From Algibacillus agarilyticus (lineage in GTDB: Bacteria; Pseudomonadota; Gammaproteobacteria; Enterobacterales; Alteromonadaceae), in the NCBI RefSeq assembly GCF_003286125.1, contig NZ_QMED01000004.1, forward strand, positions 1-64,000: a DNA stretch of 64,000 bases, read 5' to 3'. Both the position numbers and the translations under genes were made by a program. This document shows, one piece after another, positions 36,928 through 46,831 of this stretch (its first letter is position 1; the number at the start of each line of letters is the position of its first letter). Below the pieces are notes generated by a model. The model did not search any database, was not told where the DNA came from, and worked only from the letters and a program-made list of their open reading frames with translations.

Positions 36928-37992
36928 ATGAAAAGGTCGTGGTGGGATAACTTTACCGACTGTGAATCAGCTGAAAATGTTGAAATGAAACGAAAAAAGC
37001 TCATTTTTTATTTCAGCTGTTACATTGGAAGTTTTATTATATTTGTCTTTGCAAGTCGTCATAATGGCACTGACGATCCTCAATTAAAAACATTACTTTA
37101 TTCTGGCGGCTTTGTTTTATTTTTTACCGCAGCTCTGTCTCATTTTATTAATCAATTCATGGTATTTGCGACCATTGCTGGATTATGTGTCGCCACTTTT
37201 ATGCTCTTGCTATTAATGTCAGGTGGTTTCGAAAATACTGGACTTTATTGGTTATATCCTTTCCCTATTGTGCTGTATGTTTTGTTTGGTCATCGCTACG
37301 GTATTTTATTAAATTTACTCTTATTTGCAGCTTTTTGTTTTTTACTTTATAACCCTTCATATATTAAAGCCGATTATAGACCTGAAGAAATCAGCCGGTT
37401 TTTATCTTCCTTTTTAGTGATGGCTACCTTAATGTTTATCACGGAATTTTTCAGGTTCAGAAGCCATGAAGAAATGACAAAAATCACTAACGATAAACAA
37501 AAACTTGCCAATACCGACCCGCTCACGCGTCTGCCTAATCGCCGATATTTAGATTCTGTTTTTTACGAAAATGCGACTTCCAGACCGGATCATTATTTTC
37601 CATTGACGATAATTGTTGCTGATTTGGATCATTTTAAACGAATCAACGATACTTTCGGTCACGATGTGGGCGATCAAGTTTTAGTTGAAACCGCGCAGCG
37701 TTTTTCTTTATTTATTAGAAAAGTAGATGTTGTGATAAGAACCGGGGGTGAAGAATTTATGATTTTACTGCCTAATACCGAAGAGTCACAGGGGTTCTTA
37801 GTGGCAAGCAAACTCTGTGATCATATTGCGGACAATACGTATGAAGTAGATGACATGGAAATTGATATAACGTGTAGTTTTGGTTTATCGAGTACACAAT
37901 CTATTGCACGATTTGATGAAACCGTTAAAGCTGCTGATGCCTTACTTTATAAAGCAAAAGCAGCAGGTCGAAATCAAGTAATTGCAGATTAA
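36928..37992 (+). CDS. Membrane-bound diguanylate cyclase
   Basis: The 354-aa protein has about six hydrophobic segments in residues 25-175, then a GGDEF domain. The active motif GGEEF is at 273-277. The inhibitory site RKVD (RxxD) stands five residues before, so both are intact. DPLTRLPNRRYLDSVF opens the domain. It should make c-di-GMP. The membrane part resembles a small MASE-type sensor but I cannot assign it to a named one. A clear AGGAA ribosome site precedes the start. The stop overlaps the convergent DUF3466 gene end by 4 bp. Confidence 0.9.
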   Translation: MKRSWWDNFTDCESAENVEMKRKKLIFYFSCYIGSFIIFVFASRHNGTDDPQLKTLLYSGGFVLFFTAALSHFINQFMVFATIAGLCVATFMLLLLMSGGFENTGLYWLYPFPIVLYVLFGHRYGILLNLLLFAAFCFLLYNPSYIKADYRPEEISRFLSSFLVMATLMFITEFFRFRSHEEMTKITNDKQKLANTDPLTRLPNRRYLDSVFYENATSRPDHYFPLTIIVADLDHFKRINDTFGHDVGDQVLVETAQRFSLFIRKVDVVIRTGGEEFMILLPNTEESQGFLVASKLCDHIADNTYEVDDMEIDITCSFGLSSTQSIARFDETVKAADALLYKAKAAGRNQVIAD

Positions 37993-39875
37993 GCGTTATT
38001 TTTTATTACGCGCCGTCTAACAAATAACAGGCCACTTATAAAGGCTAAAATACCATAGCCCATACTCGCGCCTTTACGTTTAACTTTATTTTGCTCATCA
38101 AAACAACCTTCAGAATCATCTCCACCAGGAATAAGCTTTAACTTAACCACTTTTGTGTTTGATTCTTGAATGGCTTCGCCTTGAGAGTTAAATATGGTCG
38201 AACCATCTAAAAGCTTCGCATCAGCAGCGACAGTCGCGGTTGCAATGATCTCGCCATCTTCATTTATGCCTTCACCTTCAACAATCGTAACACCCGATTC
38301 ACAAGAAATAAGGTTATTTAAATCAGTGAATGTTTTTTCATTCATATCATAAATAAAGCCATGGTTAATAATACCGCCTCCATTTAATGAAGTGACTTGA
38401 GTTTTACCCACGATAAAACCATTATCACTTATGGCATTAACGGTGGTTTGAGCAGACTCATCAGAAGAATCAATAAATACAATGCCCTGTTCTGGCTGAT
38501 TTATATCATAATAAAAAGCTTGGTTAACAATACCAAACGATTTTCTCACATTCGCTTGTCCAACCACTATATCGTTATTATTAATATCCGTCGCAATACT
38601 CTCAAAATATAATTGATAATCATCGGCAATGGTTATCACTTCATCATCTTTATAAATCGTAGCAAACGTTGTGAGTGCGGTTTCGGCTTCATTTAAATAA
38701 ACATGGCTACGTCCAACTGCGATCCCACTTTCATTAACGGCCGTTGCCTGACTATATAGGTTAAAATAATTATCCGCATTTTCGTTAAACGCAACACCTA
38801 AGTCTTTTGCTTCAAGAACTTCGCCGGCCGCATTTACTCGCCAGCGGTAGGCATGATGAGTGGTGGTAATCGTTTTATATAAATTTTCACTCGTTTTACT
38901 GGCAGCGCTTGAGCTCGTCGAGAAGTTTAATTCACGTGAGCGCCATAAACAAATTTCTTCAGGTTCAAATTGCGATTCAGTATCATTCAATTCACAATTA
39001 GATAATTTAACATCTAACGTTGAATCTTCTAGTACTTTCATACCCGTTGAGGCATGACCTACCACATAACCAGAATTAGAAACATCGGTTGCAATACTGC
39101 GGCCATTTCTAAAATCAGTAAATGGTGGATCAAGTAAAGTGACATTGCCGCCAATTTTAACAAAAGCACGCTCAATGTAATCTTGAACATGAAATGTTTT
39201 ATCAACTAACGTTTCAACGCCATCAGCATCTGTTTGTTTTTGCTGATAGGGAATATCTTGATAAGGTGACTCGGTAGCGCCAACAACCCAGCCTAAATCA
39301 TTGATTGCCGTTAACGACTCATTAAATTCAAATGAATATTGGTTAGTATTGGCATTAATAGTATCTAGAACAGGGAAATGTGATAATGAATCATTAGTAC
39401 TTACAGCCCCCCAATATTCACCTATTTGATGATAATAACCACTCAATTGCTTATTAAACAGGTTAAATGTCAAATCTGTAGAATGTAAGAAGCCAGCAAT
39501 ATTTTCTAAACTGGTGTTATCAATCACACCCGCTTGTATATTATCTGCACTGTCTTGTCCTAAAAATGCAATTAACTCTGCATTCTCAAAATTAAGTTGC
39601 GTAATATCAAATGGGTGATTATATAAAACGCTGCTATTCACATAACTATTAAATTGAACGCCGTATATATTTGCTAAATAGGATTTCAAATCATTACCGC
39701 GAACAGCGGCAACCATGTCGCCTTGCTCGTTGATATCACGCGCATAAGCATGGCGAAATTGATCAGGCGTCGCAAGTTCGATTACTTCATATTTTGCGGC
39801 TTGACCTGAGAAACTTAGCCCGAGTAAGGTACTTAAGATAATTGTCTTTTTCATAAATATATTAATTGGTTTCAT
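37989..39875 (-). CDS. DUF3466 family exported protein
   Basis: The 628-aa protein has a signal peptide (MKKTIILSTLLGLSFSGQAA, from the second Met at residue 8). It has repeated NE.G..VG or DNG.IVG motifs (for example INDLGWVVGATES and ISDNGFIVGKTQ), as in HAF-type beta repeats. It ends in a hydrophobic segment and RRR (GYGILAFISGLLFVRRR), like a C-terminal sorting or anchor tail. It is probably on the cell surface or in the periplasm; function unknown. It overlaps the end of uup by 14 bp if the first ATG is used, or lies just after it from the second (39854). Confidence 0.82.
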   Translation of the reverse strand: MKPINIFMKKTIILSTLLGLSFSGQAAKYEVIELATPDQFRHAYARDINEQGDMVAAVRGNDLKSYLANIYGVQFNSYVNSSVLYNHPFDITQLNFENAELIAFLGQDSADNIQAGVIDNTSLENIAGFLHSTDLTFNLFNKQLSGYYHQIGEYWGAVSTNDSLSHFPVLDTINANTNQYSFEFNESLTAINDLGWVVGATESPYQDIPYQQKQTDADGVETLVDKTFHVQDYIERAFVKIGGNVTLLDPPFTDFRNGRSIATDVSNSGYVVGHASTGMKVLEDSTLDVKLSNCELNDTESQFEPEEICLWRSRELNFSTSSSAASKTSENLYKTITTTHHAYRWRVNAAGEVLEAKDLGVAFNENADNYFNLYSQATAVNESGIAVGRSHVYLNEAETALTTFATIYKDDEVITIADDYQLYFESIATDINNNDIVVGQANVRKSFGIVNQAFYYDINQPEQGIVFIDSSDESAQTTVNAISDNGFIVGKTQVTSLNGGGIINHGFIYDMNEKTFTDLNNLISCESGVTIVEGEGINEDGEIIATATVAADAKLLDGSTIFNSQGEAIQESNTKVVKLKLIPGGDDSEGCFDEQNKVKRKGASMGYGILAFISGLLFVRRRVIKNNA

Positions 39876-41751
39876 TTTGAATAGCTTCTAATGCTTCCCA
39901 TTCGCTAAAGGCGTCATCGAGTTTCGCTTCTTCTTTAGCTAATGTATCTAATACTACTTTTGAATCGTTTGCGGGTTGCTTGTAAAAATTTGGATCACTC
40001 ACTTTCGTTTGCAACGCTTCAATACTGGTTTCGAGTTTCTCTATTTCTAACGGTAATTTCTCTAATCTATCTTTTTGCTTAAAAGAAAGTTTAACTTTTT
40101 GTTTTGGTTCAGTTTTGACCGCCGGTTTTGATTTTTGTTCCGCCGGTGCTTTTTTAATTGTTTTATCTACGGTTAAATTGCTCACCGGAATGGCATCATA
40201 CCCGCCAACAAACTCTTTGACCACACCCTGACCTTGGAAAAAATAACTCGTTTGTACGGTATTATTAACAAATTCACGATCATGGCTCACAATGATTAAT
40301 GTGCCTTTATATTGAGTAACCAGATCTTCTAAAAGTTCTAATGTTTCAATATCCAAGTCATTGGTTGGTTCATCGAGAATCAACATGTTAGATTCTTTTA
40401 AAAATAACTTGGCTAATAAAAGTCTATTTTTTTCGCCACCTGAAAGTGATTTAACTGGAGAGCGTGCACGTTTAGGTGAAAATAAGAAATCTTGAAGGTA
40501 ACCTAATACATGGCGCGGTTGACCATTAACCATAATATCTTCACGGCCATCACCTACATTATCCATAACCGTTTTTTCTTCATCTAACTGGTCACGATAT
40601 TGGTCAAAATAAGCGATTTCAAGGTTAGTCCCAATACGAATAAACCCTTCTTGGGCTTCATACTGACCTAAAATCAATTTTATTAAAGTTGATTTACCAC
40701 AACCATTTGGCCCTATAAATGCTATTTTATCGCCACGAATAACTAAACTTGAAAAGTTTTTAACAATCGGCAAATCACCAAAAGAATGAGTGACATTTTC
40801 GAGTTCAGCGACAAGCGTGCCAGATCGTTTTACATCATCAAAGCTAAATTTAACATTACCTTGCACATTTCTTCGTTCTTTACGTTCATTTCGTAACGCT
40901 TTTAACGCGCGAACTCGGCCTTCATTTCGTGTTCTACGTGCTTTAACACCTTGTCTGATCCAAACTTCTTCTTGAGCGAGTTGCTTATCAAACTTTTTGT
41001 TATGTTCTTCTTCTATGCGCAGGTTTTCTTCTTTTTCGATTAAATACTTATCATAACCATGCTCGTAGTTAACTAATTGACCGCGATCTAAATCGACAAT
41101 GCGATTAGCGACTTTACGAATAAACGCTCTATCATGACTAATAAAAACGATCGCGCCTTGATATTCTAATAAAAAAGATTCTAACCATTCAATCGATTGA
41201 TAATCTAAATGGTTAGTCGGTTCGTCAAGTAATAAAACATCAGGTTTAGCCACAAGCGCTCTGGCTAATGCGACTTTACGTAACCAACCGCCCGATAGGC
41301 TTTCAAGAGGTGCAAACATTTCTAACGATAATCGAGAAATAATTTGCTGAATCGAAGGTTCATATTGCCAAGCATCATGCTTTTCAATAATCGCTTGGTA
41401 TTGTTCCATCGCTTGCATATCAGGTTCAGCTTTCATCGTTTCAAGGGTAAATTTAGCAAGGGCATCACCCGCTTCACCTAAACCCGATGCCACATAACTA
41501 TATACGTCGCCTTCTGCACTTCGAGGTGGATCCTGTTCTAAACGACGAACGATGGTGCCTGTTCTAATGTTAATTTCACCTGAATCCAGTTTAATTTGTT
41601 CATCGATCACTTTAAGTAAGGTTGATTTACCCGCACCATTACGGCCAACGACACTGATACGCTCACCTTTATTAATATAAAAATCGGTGCCGCTTAATAA
41701 AGGGTTATCGCCAAAAGCTAATTCAGCGTTGGTTATTCTATATAAATTCAT
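39862..41751 (-). CDS. uup: ABC-F ATPase Uup
   Basis: The 629-aa protein has two ATPase domains in one chain and no membrane segments. Walker A motifs are GRNGAGKSTLL and GPNGCGKSTLI, signatures LSGGW and LSGGEKNR, and Walker B VLLLDEPTNHLD and MLILDEPTNDLD. A C-terminal coiled coil (residues 550-625) and a Lys/Glu-rich linker distinguish Uup from other ABC-F proteins. It acts on ribosomes or branched DNA and affects transposon excision in E. coli. Its start overlaps the glutaredoxin gene stop (TAATG), so translation is coupled. Confidence 0.93.
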   Translation of the reverse strand: MNLYRITNAELAFGDNPLLSGTDFYINKGERISVVGRNGAGKSTLLKVIDEQIKLDSGEINIRTGTIVRRLEQDPPRSAEGDVYSYVASGLGEAGDALAKFTLETMKAEPDMQAMEQYQAIIEKHDAWQYEPSIQQIISRLSLEMFAPLESLSGGWLRKVALARALVAKPDVLLLDEPTNHLDYQSIEWLESFLLEYQGAIVFISHDRAFIRKVANRIVDLDRGQLVNYEHGYDKYLIEKEENLRIEEEHNKKFDKQLAQEEVWIRQGVKARRTRNEGRVRALKALRNERKERRNVQGNVKFSFDDVKRSGTLVAELENVTHSFGDLPIVKNFSSLVIRGDKIAFIGPNGCGKSTLIKLILGQYEAQEGFIRIGTNLEIAYFDQYRDQLDEEKTVMDNVGDGREDIMVNGQPRHVLGYLQDFLFSPKRARSPVKSLSGGEKNRLLLAKLFLKESNMLILDEPTNDLDIETLELLEDLVTQYKGTLIIVSHDREFVNNTVQTSYFFQGQGVVKEFVGGYDAIPVSNLTVDKTIKKAPAEQKSKPAVKTEPKQKVKLSFKQKDRLEKLPLEIEKLETSIEALQTKVSDPNFYKQPANDSKVVLDTLAKEEAKLDDAFSEWEALEAIQNETN

Positions 41752-41984
41752 TATTTATCTAATAGTGCCTTAAGATCAGTAGCCGTAAAAGGCCAGTTTA
41801 AATCAATGTGTTTATCTACATGACGAAATACCGGGATTGTTAAACTGTATTTAGCTAATAATTCAGTTGAATCAACAATATCTATACGTTCAATTAAATC
41901 GGTGATCCCTAATATTTTGCATTCATCAAATGCTAAATCGCATAAATGGCACCCATCCGTGCCATACAGTATATAAGGTTTCAT
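41751..41984 (-). CDS. Glutaredoxin-like family protein
   Basis: The 77-aa protein has a thioredoxin-like fold. The motif CHLC is in YGTDGCHLCDLAFDECK and the cis-proline is in SLTIPVFRH. It ends LNWPFTATDLKALL, the pattern of the small glutaredoxin family often found between rlmL and uup. It is likely a thiol redox protein. The ATG at 41984 is chosen over a GTG two codons upstream. It is tightly packed between rlmL and uup. Confidence 0.85.
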   Translation of the reverse strand: MKPYILYGTDGCHLCDLAFDECKILGITDLIERIDIVDSTELLAKYSLTIPVFRHVDKHIDLNWPFTATDLKALLDK

Positions 41985-41986
41985 GA

Positions 41987-44095
41987 TCACTTTTTAGTTA
42001 ATTGCCAGCATTGTCTAATTTTGCTGTTACGGGCAAAATCAAAGGGTAATGTACTCTGCGAAATATCTTTTATGTCATAACCCATTTCAGTTACTAGATC
42101 ATGGTCTAACTTAAAACTACGTAAATTATTCGAAAAGATAACGGTCCCACCAGGTGTTAAACGGGGTAAAGCGTCTTGCAAAAGTTTGACATAATCTCGT
42201 TGCACATCAAATACGTCTTTCATTCTTTTTGAATTAGAAAATGAAGGCGGGTCGATAAAAATTAAATCGTATTGCTCATCATGTCTTGCAAGCCACTCAA
42301 TACAGTCGCCTTGGTCAAAATCATGATATCGAGTTGATAACTTATTTAAATCAAAGTTATCTTGCCCCCAATTTAAATACGTTTTTGATAAATCAACAGA
42401 CTTCACTTTTTTAGCACCACCTAATACGGCATGTACCGAAACTGAACAGGTATAACTAAATAAATTAAGCACGGTTTTATCTTTAGCCAACTCACCCACT
42501 AACATGCGTACATTACGGTGATCTAAAAACAAACCGGTATCTAAGTAATCGTCTAGGTTAACTAAAAATTGCGCATTACCTTCTTGCACAATAAAACGAA
42601 TATCTTTTTTGCGTTCTGCTCGTTGATATTGTTCTTTACCTTTTTGACGAGAACGTGTTTTAACATGTACGTTTGAACGTGCGATACCTAAAATATCAGG
42701 CGCCGTAATTAACACATCGTTTAATCGCTGAGCCGAAACATGCTCAGGAATTGATTTTGGTGGTGAATATTCTTGAACAACCAAATGTTCGCCATACAAA
42801 TCAACAGCAACATTATAATTAGGCAAATCAGCATCGTAGACGCGATAACAATTGGTTGCACTTTTTTTGGCTAAAGGCGCGTATTTTTTATAATTTTTCT
42901 TAAGTCGATTTTGAAACTCTTCCGCGATGTTTGTTCTGACGGTTTCTGCTTTTGCTTTTTCAATATCAAACGTGGCGAGTACACAATCTAACGGACCATT
43001 TTTTAATTTATATTTTTTATTGGCTGCCAGCTTTAATAATTTAAGTGACGATTCTGCCGATGTAATGACCGTTAAACGCCAATCAACAAATTCAGTTTTT
43101 AATTTTTGACCAAGATCTAAATATAAATTCGCGACTTGTGTGGTTTCTTCTAAACGTTCACCATAAGGTGGGTTAATAATAATATGTCCAGCTGTAGGAA
43201 AAAAGTTTTTAACTTTAGGTGATAACACATCGGCTTGCATAAATTGGATTTTTTGCGATACACCGGCTAAATCTGCATTTCGCTGAGCGGTTAATAACTC
43301 TTTTTTGCTATAATCAGAAGCGTAAAGCGTTAACTCGGCATCTTCATCTACATTTGCATCGGCTTCTGCTTTAACGGTTTCGAATATAGTTTTACTGTGA
43401 GAAATCCAACTATCAAATCCCCATTTAATCCGATCACGTTGCGCCGGCACTTTCATTGCCATTAACGCAGCTTCAACCACTAACGTGCCCGAACCACAAA
43501 AGAAATCACATAAAGGTTGAGAGGTGTCTTTTAACCAACCACTGCGCATGATCATACCCGCAGCTAAGTTTTCTTTAATGGGCGCTTGCCCTGCGTTTTC
43601 ACGATACCCTCTTTCATGCAAACTGCCACCGGCAAAATCTAAAAAGATATGCACATTCTTTTTAATTATTCGGCCTTGAAAGCGAATATCAGATTCAACC
43701 TTATCAACATCAGGTCGTTTACTGCCTTCTTCTGTAAAATTATCAACGATTGCATCTTTAATAACTTGAGAACTGAACTGTGTATTGCGTAATTCTGGCG
43801 TTGTACCGACAAAATGAATACTAAAACGGCGTTTATTAGAAAATTGCATTGTCCAATCGACCGTGCCGGCAACACGATATAAATCATCTTTGGTTAAACA
43901 TTCGCCGTTTGTTAGTTCTAATAACACGCGATTAGCAAGACGAGATAAGTAACAAATTTTATAACCTAACGCTATGTCGCCTTCGACCCAAACTGACGAA
44001 ACAGACATTTTTAGTGAGCTAGCGCCTAGTGACTCAAGTTCATCATAAAGTAAATTTTCTAAGCCTTTAGATGTGGTCACTAAAAATTTAGCCAT
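41987..44095 (-). CDS. rlmL: 23S rRNA methyltransferase RlmKL
   Basis: The 702-aa protein is the fused two-enzyme form. THUMP comes first (residues 40-155). Methyltransferase 1 has INPPYGERL (NPPY, m2G2445). Methyltransferase 2 has NLFSYTCSVSVHAVLGGA and FIDPPSFSNSKRM (m7G2069). The start at 44095 follows GGAGAA; an upstream in-frame ATG would add 11 residues. It modifies 23S rRNA. It heads the rlmL-grx-uup-DUF3466 run, whose order is conserved in related bacteria. Confidence 0.94.
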   Translation of the reverse strand: MAKFLVTTSKGLENLLYDELESLGASSLKMSVSSVWVEGDIALGYKICYLSRLANRVLLELTNGECLTKDDLYRVAGTVDWTMQFSNKRRFSIHFVGTTPELRNTQFSSQVIKDAIVDNFTEEGSKRPDVDKVESDIRFQGRIIKKNVHIFLDFAGGSLHERGYRENAGQAPIKENLAAGMIMRSGWLKDTSQPLCDFFCGSGTLVVEAALMAMKVPAQRDRIKWGFDSWISHSKTIFETVKAEADANVDEDAELTLYASDYSKKELLTAQRNADLAGVSQKIQFMQADVLSPKVKNFFPTAGHIIINPPYGERLEETTQVANLYLDLGQKLKTEFVDWRLTVITSAESSLKLLKLAANKKYKLKNGPLDCVLATFDIEKAKAETVRTNIAEEFQNRLKKNYKKYAPLAKKSATNCYRVYDADLPNYNVAVDLYGEHLVVQEYSPPKSIPEHVSAQRLNDVLITAPDILGIARSNVHVKTRSRQKGKEQYQRAERKKDIRFIVQEGNAQFLVNLDDYLDTGLFLDHRNVRMLVGELAKDKTVLNLFSYTCSVSVHAVLGGAKKVKSVDLSKTYLNWGQDNFDLNKLSTRYHDFDQGDCIEWLARHDEQYDLIFIDPPSFSNSKRMKDVFDVQRDYVKLLQDALPRLTPGGTVIFSNNLRSFKLDHDLVTEMGYDIKDISQSTLPFDFARNSKIRQCWQLTKK

Positions 44096-44284
44096 CGGGT
44101 TCTCCAAATATATTAAGGTAAGGTACAACTAGTTATATTCGATTATAACGGATGAGCCGCTTATAACGAAATAAATATAATTTTATATCTCAATAAGGTG
44201 TTTTAACGGTATTTAAGCTTTTAAACATAAAAAAATAAGCCTTTTGGCCAAAAATTGGCCTTGATGTAATAATAAATACATTTT

Positions 44285-44311
44285 TTGTAATTAATACTTG
44301 ATAAATATAAT
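44285..44311 (+). promoter_or_regulatory. Likely promoter of the tRNA-fMet cluster
   Basis: A perfect -10 box TATAAT is at 44306-44311. A -35-like TTGTAA lies at 44285-44290 (15-bp spacing), or TTTTGT at 44283-44288 (17 bp). A GC-rich stretch GCCGCC follows about 12 bases downstream, resembling the discriminator of stringently controlled tRNA promoters. Confidence 0.5.
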
Positions 44312-44338
44312 CAAATGCGTAGTATGCCGCCTCGTTGA

Positions 44339-44415
<77 letters not shown>

Positions 44416-44480
44416 ATTTCTTTTAGAATGAATTAAAACTTCTAAGGCTTGTTTAAAGTTGTTACTTTAAACCATTCGGA

Positions 44481-44557
<77 letters not shown>

Positions 44558-44621
44558 ATTCTTTTAGAATGAATTAAAACTTCTAAGGCTTAGTTTAAGT
44601 ATTTACTTAAACCACTTCTGT

Positions 44622-44698
<77 letters not shown>

Positions 44699-44762
44699 AT
44701 TCTTTTAGAATGAATTAAAACTTCTAAGGCTTAGTTTAAGTATTTACTTAAACCACTTCTGT

Positions 44763-44839
<77 letters not shown>

Positions 44840-45112
44840 ATTCTTCTTCCTTCAATAACGGCTTACCCTATCCTTTTATTTATTTTCATTAATTCTTTTA
44901 TAATTAATCATTTTTTTATGCATAAATAATACAGCTAAACAATTGTTTGTATTTTTATCTTACCGTTTACTCTTTTTTAAAATAGTCACTAAAACATTAA
45001 ATCAGCAGATGTAAGCGTATTCAACTTTATTTAAAAATCTAAATTAAATACGCTTTATGGGTAGGATACTTTAAATAACGAGAGGTTAAAAAAGCTAAAC
45101 AGGGCCTTAAGT

Positions 45113-45358
45113 TTAATACCAATTCATATAAATAAGTGATCTCTCAGAATGCATCCAGCGGTTTTTGATCAAGGCGTCGGTGTACACCCTTTCAAATACC
45201 GATAACGCAGGTCAAAAGCCGCTGGGGCATTCCTTTCAGGCGAGTTTTAAATTCGCTTACTCTGTGTTGCTCGAACTCAAAAGAGCACCACTATTCTTTC
45301 ATGTAAGCGTATTTAAACGCTCGCTGAGTGGGCACTTATTATTACGGATTGGTATAAC
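45113..45358. repeat. MITE-like element with ~25-bp inverted ends
   Basis: The left end TTAATACCAATTCATATAAA then TAAGTG matches, in inverse, the right end (TTATACCAATCCGTAATAAT then AAGTGCC read inward) with few mismatches. An internal inverted pair (CAGCGGTTTTTGATC and GGTCAAAAGCCGCTG) folds the centre. No protein is encoded; the short open frame across it is not gene-like. Non-autonomous elements with TACCAAT ends are common in marine gammaproteobacteria. It lies in the 540-bp gap between the tRNA cluster and the galactan gene block; 44840-45112 shows nothing else. Confidence 0.7.
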
Positions 45359-45379
45359 TAAAGATCACGTAATAAATGA

Positions 45380-46831
45380 TCACTTGATTAATTGATTAAG
45401 TGTGTAATAAACTTTGCTCACACTGTTTTTACGCCCCGAATGACTCACTAATCCTTTAAAATCAATCATAACTACTTTGTCAGCCGATAAATCCAAATCA
45501 ATAATCAATTTTTTATTATCAGGCGATAGTTTTAGCTTTTTAATCGGTAATTGTTTTTTATTGTGCTTAGCCGAGCCGTAAGCCCCACTATACAAATAAT
45601 TCCATTCTTCAATATAAAAGCTTTCATTTAACACACTATTGGCATCGAGCGCTTCTGTAAAGTTTATCTCAAAACCTGTTTTTGTTAACTTAATATCATA
45701 CAGTTCAAACGGATTAGTGCCGTCCCAAACTATTTTTTCTAAGCCAAAAGGTTTACCGCCTTTTGCGCCCCAACCTCTTGCGGTTTGACCAACCCAAAGT
45801 TGGCCTTGGTTATCAAAATCGGCTCTAATATTACCGCTTTGCATCCCCCCAATAAAGTTAATAACAGCACCTTGATAGGCACCATTGACCTCGTCAACAA
45901 TAACCCTAAAAATATTTGATTGTGTTTGATCGCCAATAAATATTTGCCCAGCAAATGGACCAAATTTACCTTTCGTTGTATCCCATTCTGGATTACCAGG
46001 CGAATTAGCCACTTCAATATGCGGGATCCACACGACAGGCTTTTCTCGGATCGCATCAAATTGTGCAGGCGTCATACTACGAATTTGTTTTTCAGTATAA
46101 TCAGGGTGATCAATTAATGGGATCGGATGACCGTAAAATTTATCTTTTTGTAGGATATGTAACTTAGACGTCTCGACCCAATCACCTTGATTGTCGGTAA
46201 AAAATATTTCGCCTTCAGGGTTACGCCCTATACCGGCAGGTGATCGTAAACCGTATGCGTATAATTCAAATTTTTTATCAGGCGTTACTTGATAAGCCCA
46301 ACCTCGGTAGCCACCTCCACTCCCCATGGTGCCAAGTGAAAATGCTTTAGCAGCTCCATGACTCAAGTTTAACGTGCCAACTAAATTGCCATCGTTATCT
46401 TTCACTGGCCCAAAATTAAACTCATGATAGTTATCGTGGAAGTTCCAACCACTCGAAACTTGGATATAATCATCGGCAACGCCGTCATCGTTAACATCAA
46501 TTAAGCGAGTTAATTCAGGTTTCTGTGCAACAATTATCGTACCATCATCATCACACAACAAGCCAGTGGGTTCATGTAAACCATCGGCAAATTTTGACCA
46601 TTGATTATTTTTTAATTGCCAAACCTCACCAAATCGCGTGGCGACAAAAACATTGCCGTTTTTATCTGTATCTAAGCCTGTTACATGAAAGCGTACATCT
46701 TTAGGTGTTTCGACTGTTACAACTTTATAGCCATCAGGGATATATTTTTCTACAGCCCAAACCTGAGAATTTACAGCGCATGCAAAAAGTCCGGTCGCAA
46801 TTAAAGAGGTCATTATTTTATTAATTTTCAT
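45380..46831 (-). CDS. Secreted beta-propeller dehydrogenase-like protein
   Basis: The 483-aa protein has a signal peptide (MKINKIMTSLIATGLFACAV ... VWA). Beta-propeller repeats follow, of the kind in soluble glucose/sorbosone dehydrogenase-like and PVC-type propeller proteins: FHVTGLDTDKNGNVFVATRF, GLLCDDDGTIIVAQ, GLRSPAGIGRNPEGEIFFTD, GNIRADFDNQGQLWVGQT. The C-terminal 110 residues form a beta-sandwich-like domain (LTKTGFEINFTEALDANS). It is presumably periplasmic and may oxidise a sugar or bind one. Whether it holds PQQ cannot be told. ATG follows AGGAGA at the very end of the cytochrome gene, so the two are coupled. In some other bacteria propeller and CxxCH domains are fused; here they are separate adjacent genes. 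Confidence 0.75.
   Translation of the reverse strand: MKINKIMTSLIATGLFACAVNSQVWAVEKYIPDGYKVVTVETPKDVRFHVTGLDTDKNGNVFVATRFGEVWQLKNNQWSKFADGLHEPTGLLCDDDGTIIVAQKPELTRLIDVNDDGVADDYIQVSSGWNFHDNYHEFNFGPVKDNDGNLVGTLNLSHGAAKAFSLGTMGSGGGYRGWAYQVTPDKKFELYAYGLRSPAGIGRNPEGEIFFTDNQGDWVETSKLHILQKDKFYGHPIPLIDHPDYTEKQIRSMTPAQFDAIREKPVVWIPHIEVANSPGNPEWDTTKGKFGPFAGQIFIGDQTQSNIFRVIVDEVNGAYQGAVINFIGGMQSGNIRADFDNQGQLWVGQTARGWGAKGGKPFGLEKIVWDGTNPFELYDIKLTKTGFEINFTEALDANSVLNESFYIEEWNYLYSGAYGSAKHNKKQLPIKKLKLSPDNKKLIIDLDLSADKVVMIDFKGLVSHSGRKNSVSKVYYTLNQLIK

Noticed and set aside
45165-45395. 76-codon plus-strand open frame
   Set aside because: It lies within the MITE-like inverted-repeat element and runs into the end of the propeller gene; no ribosome site and no protein-like pattern.
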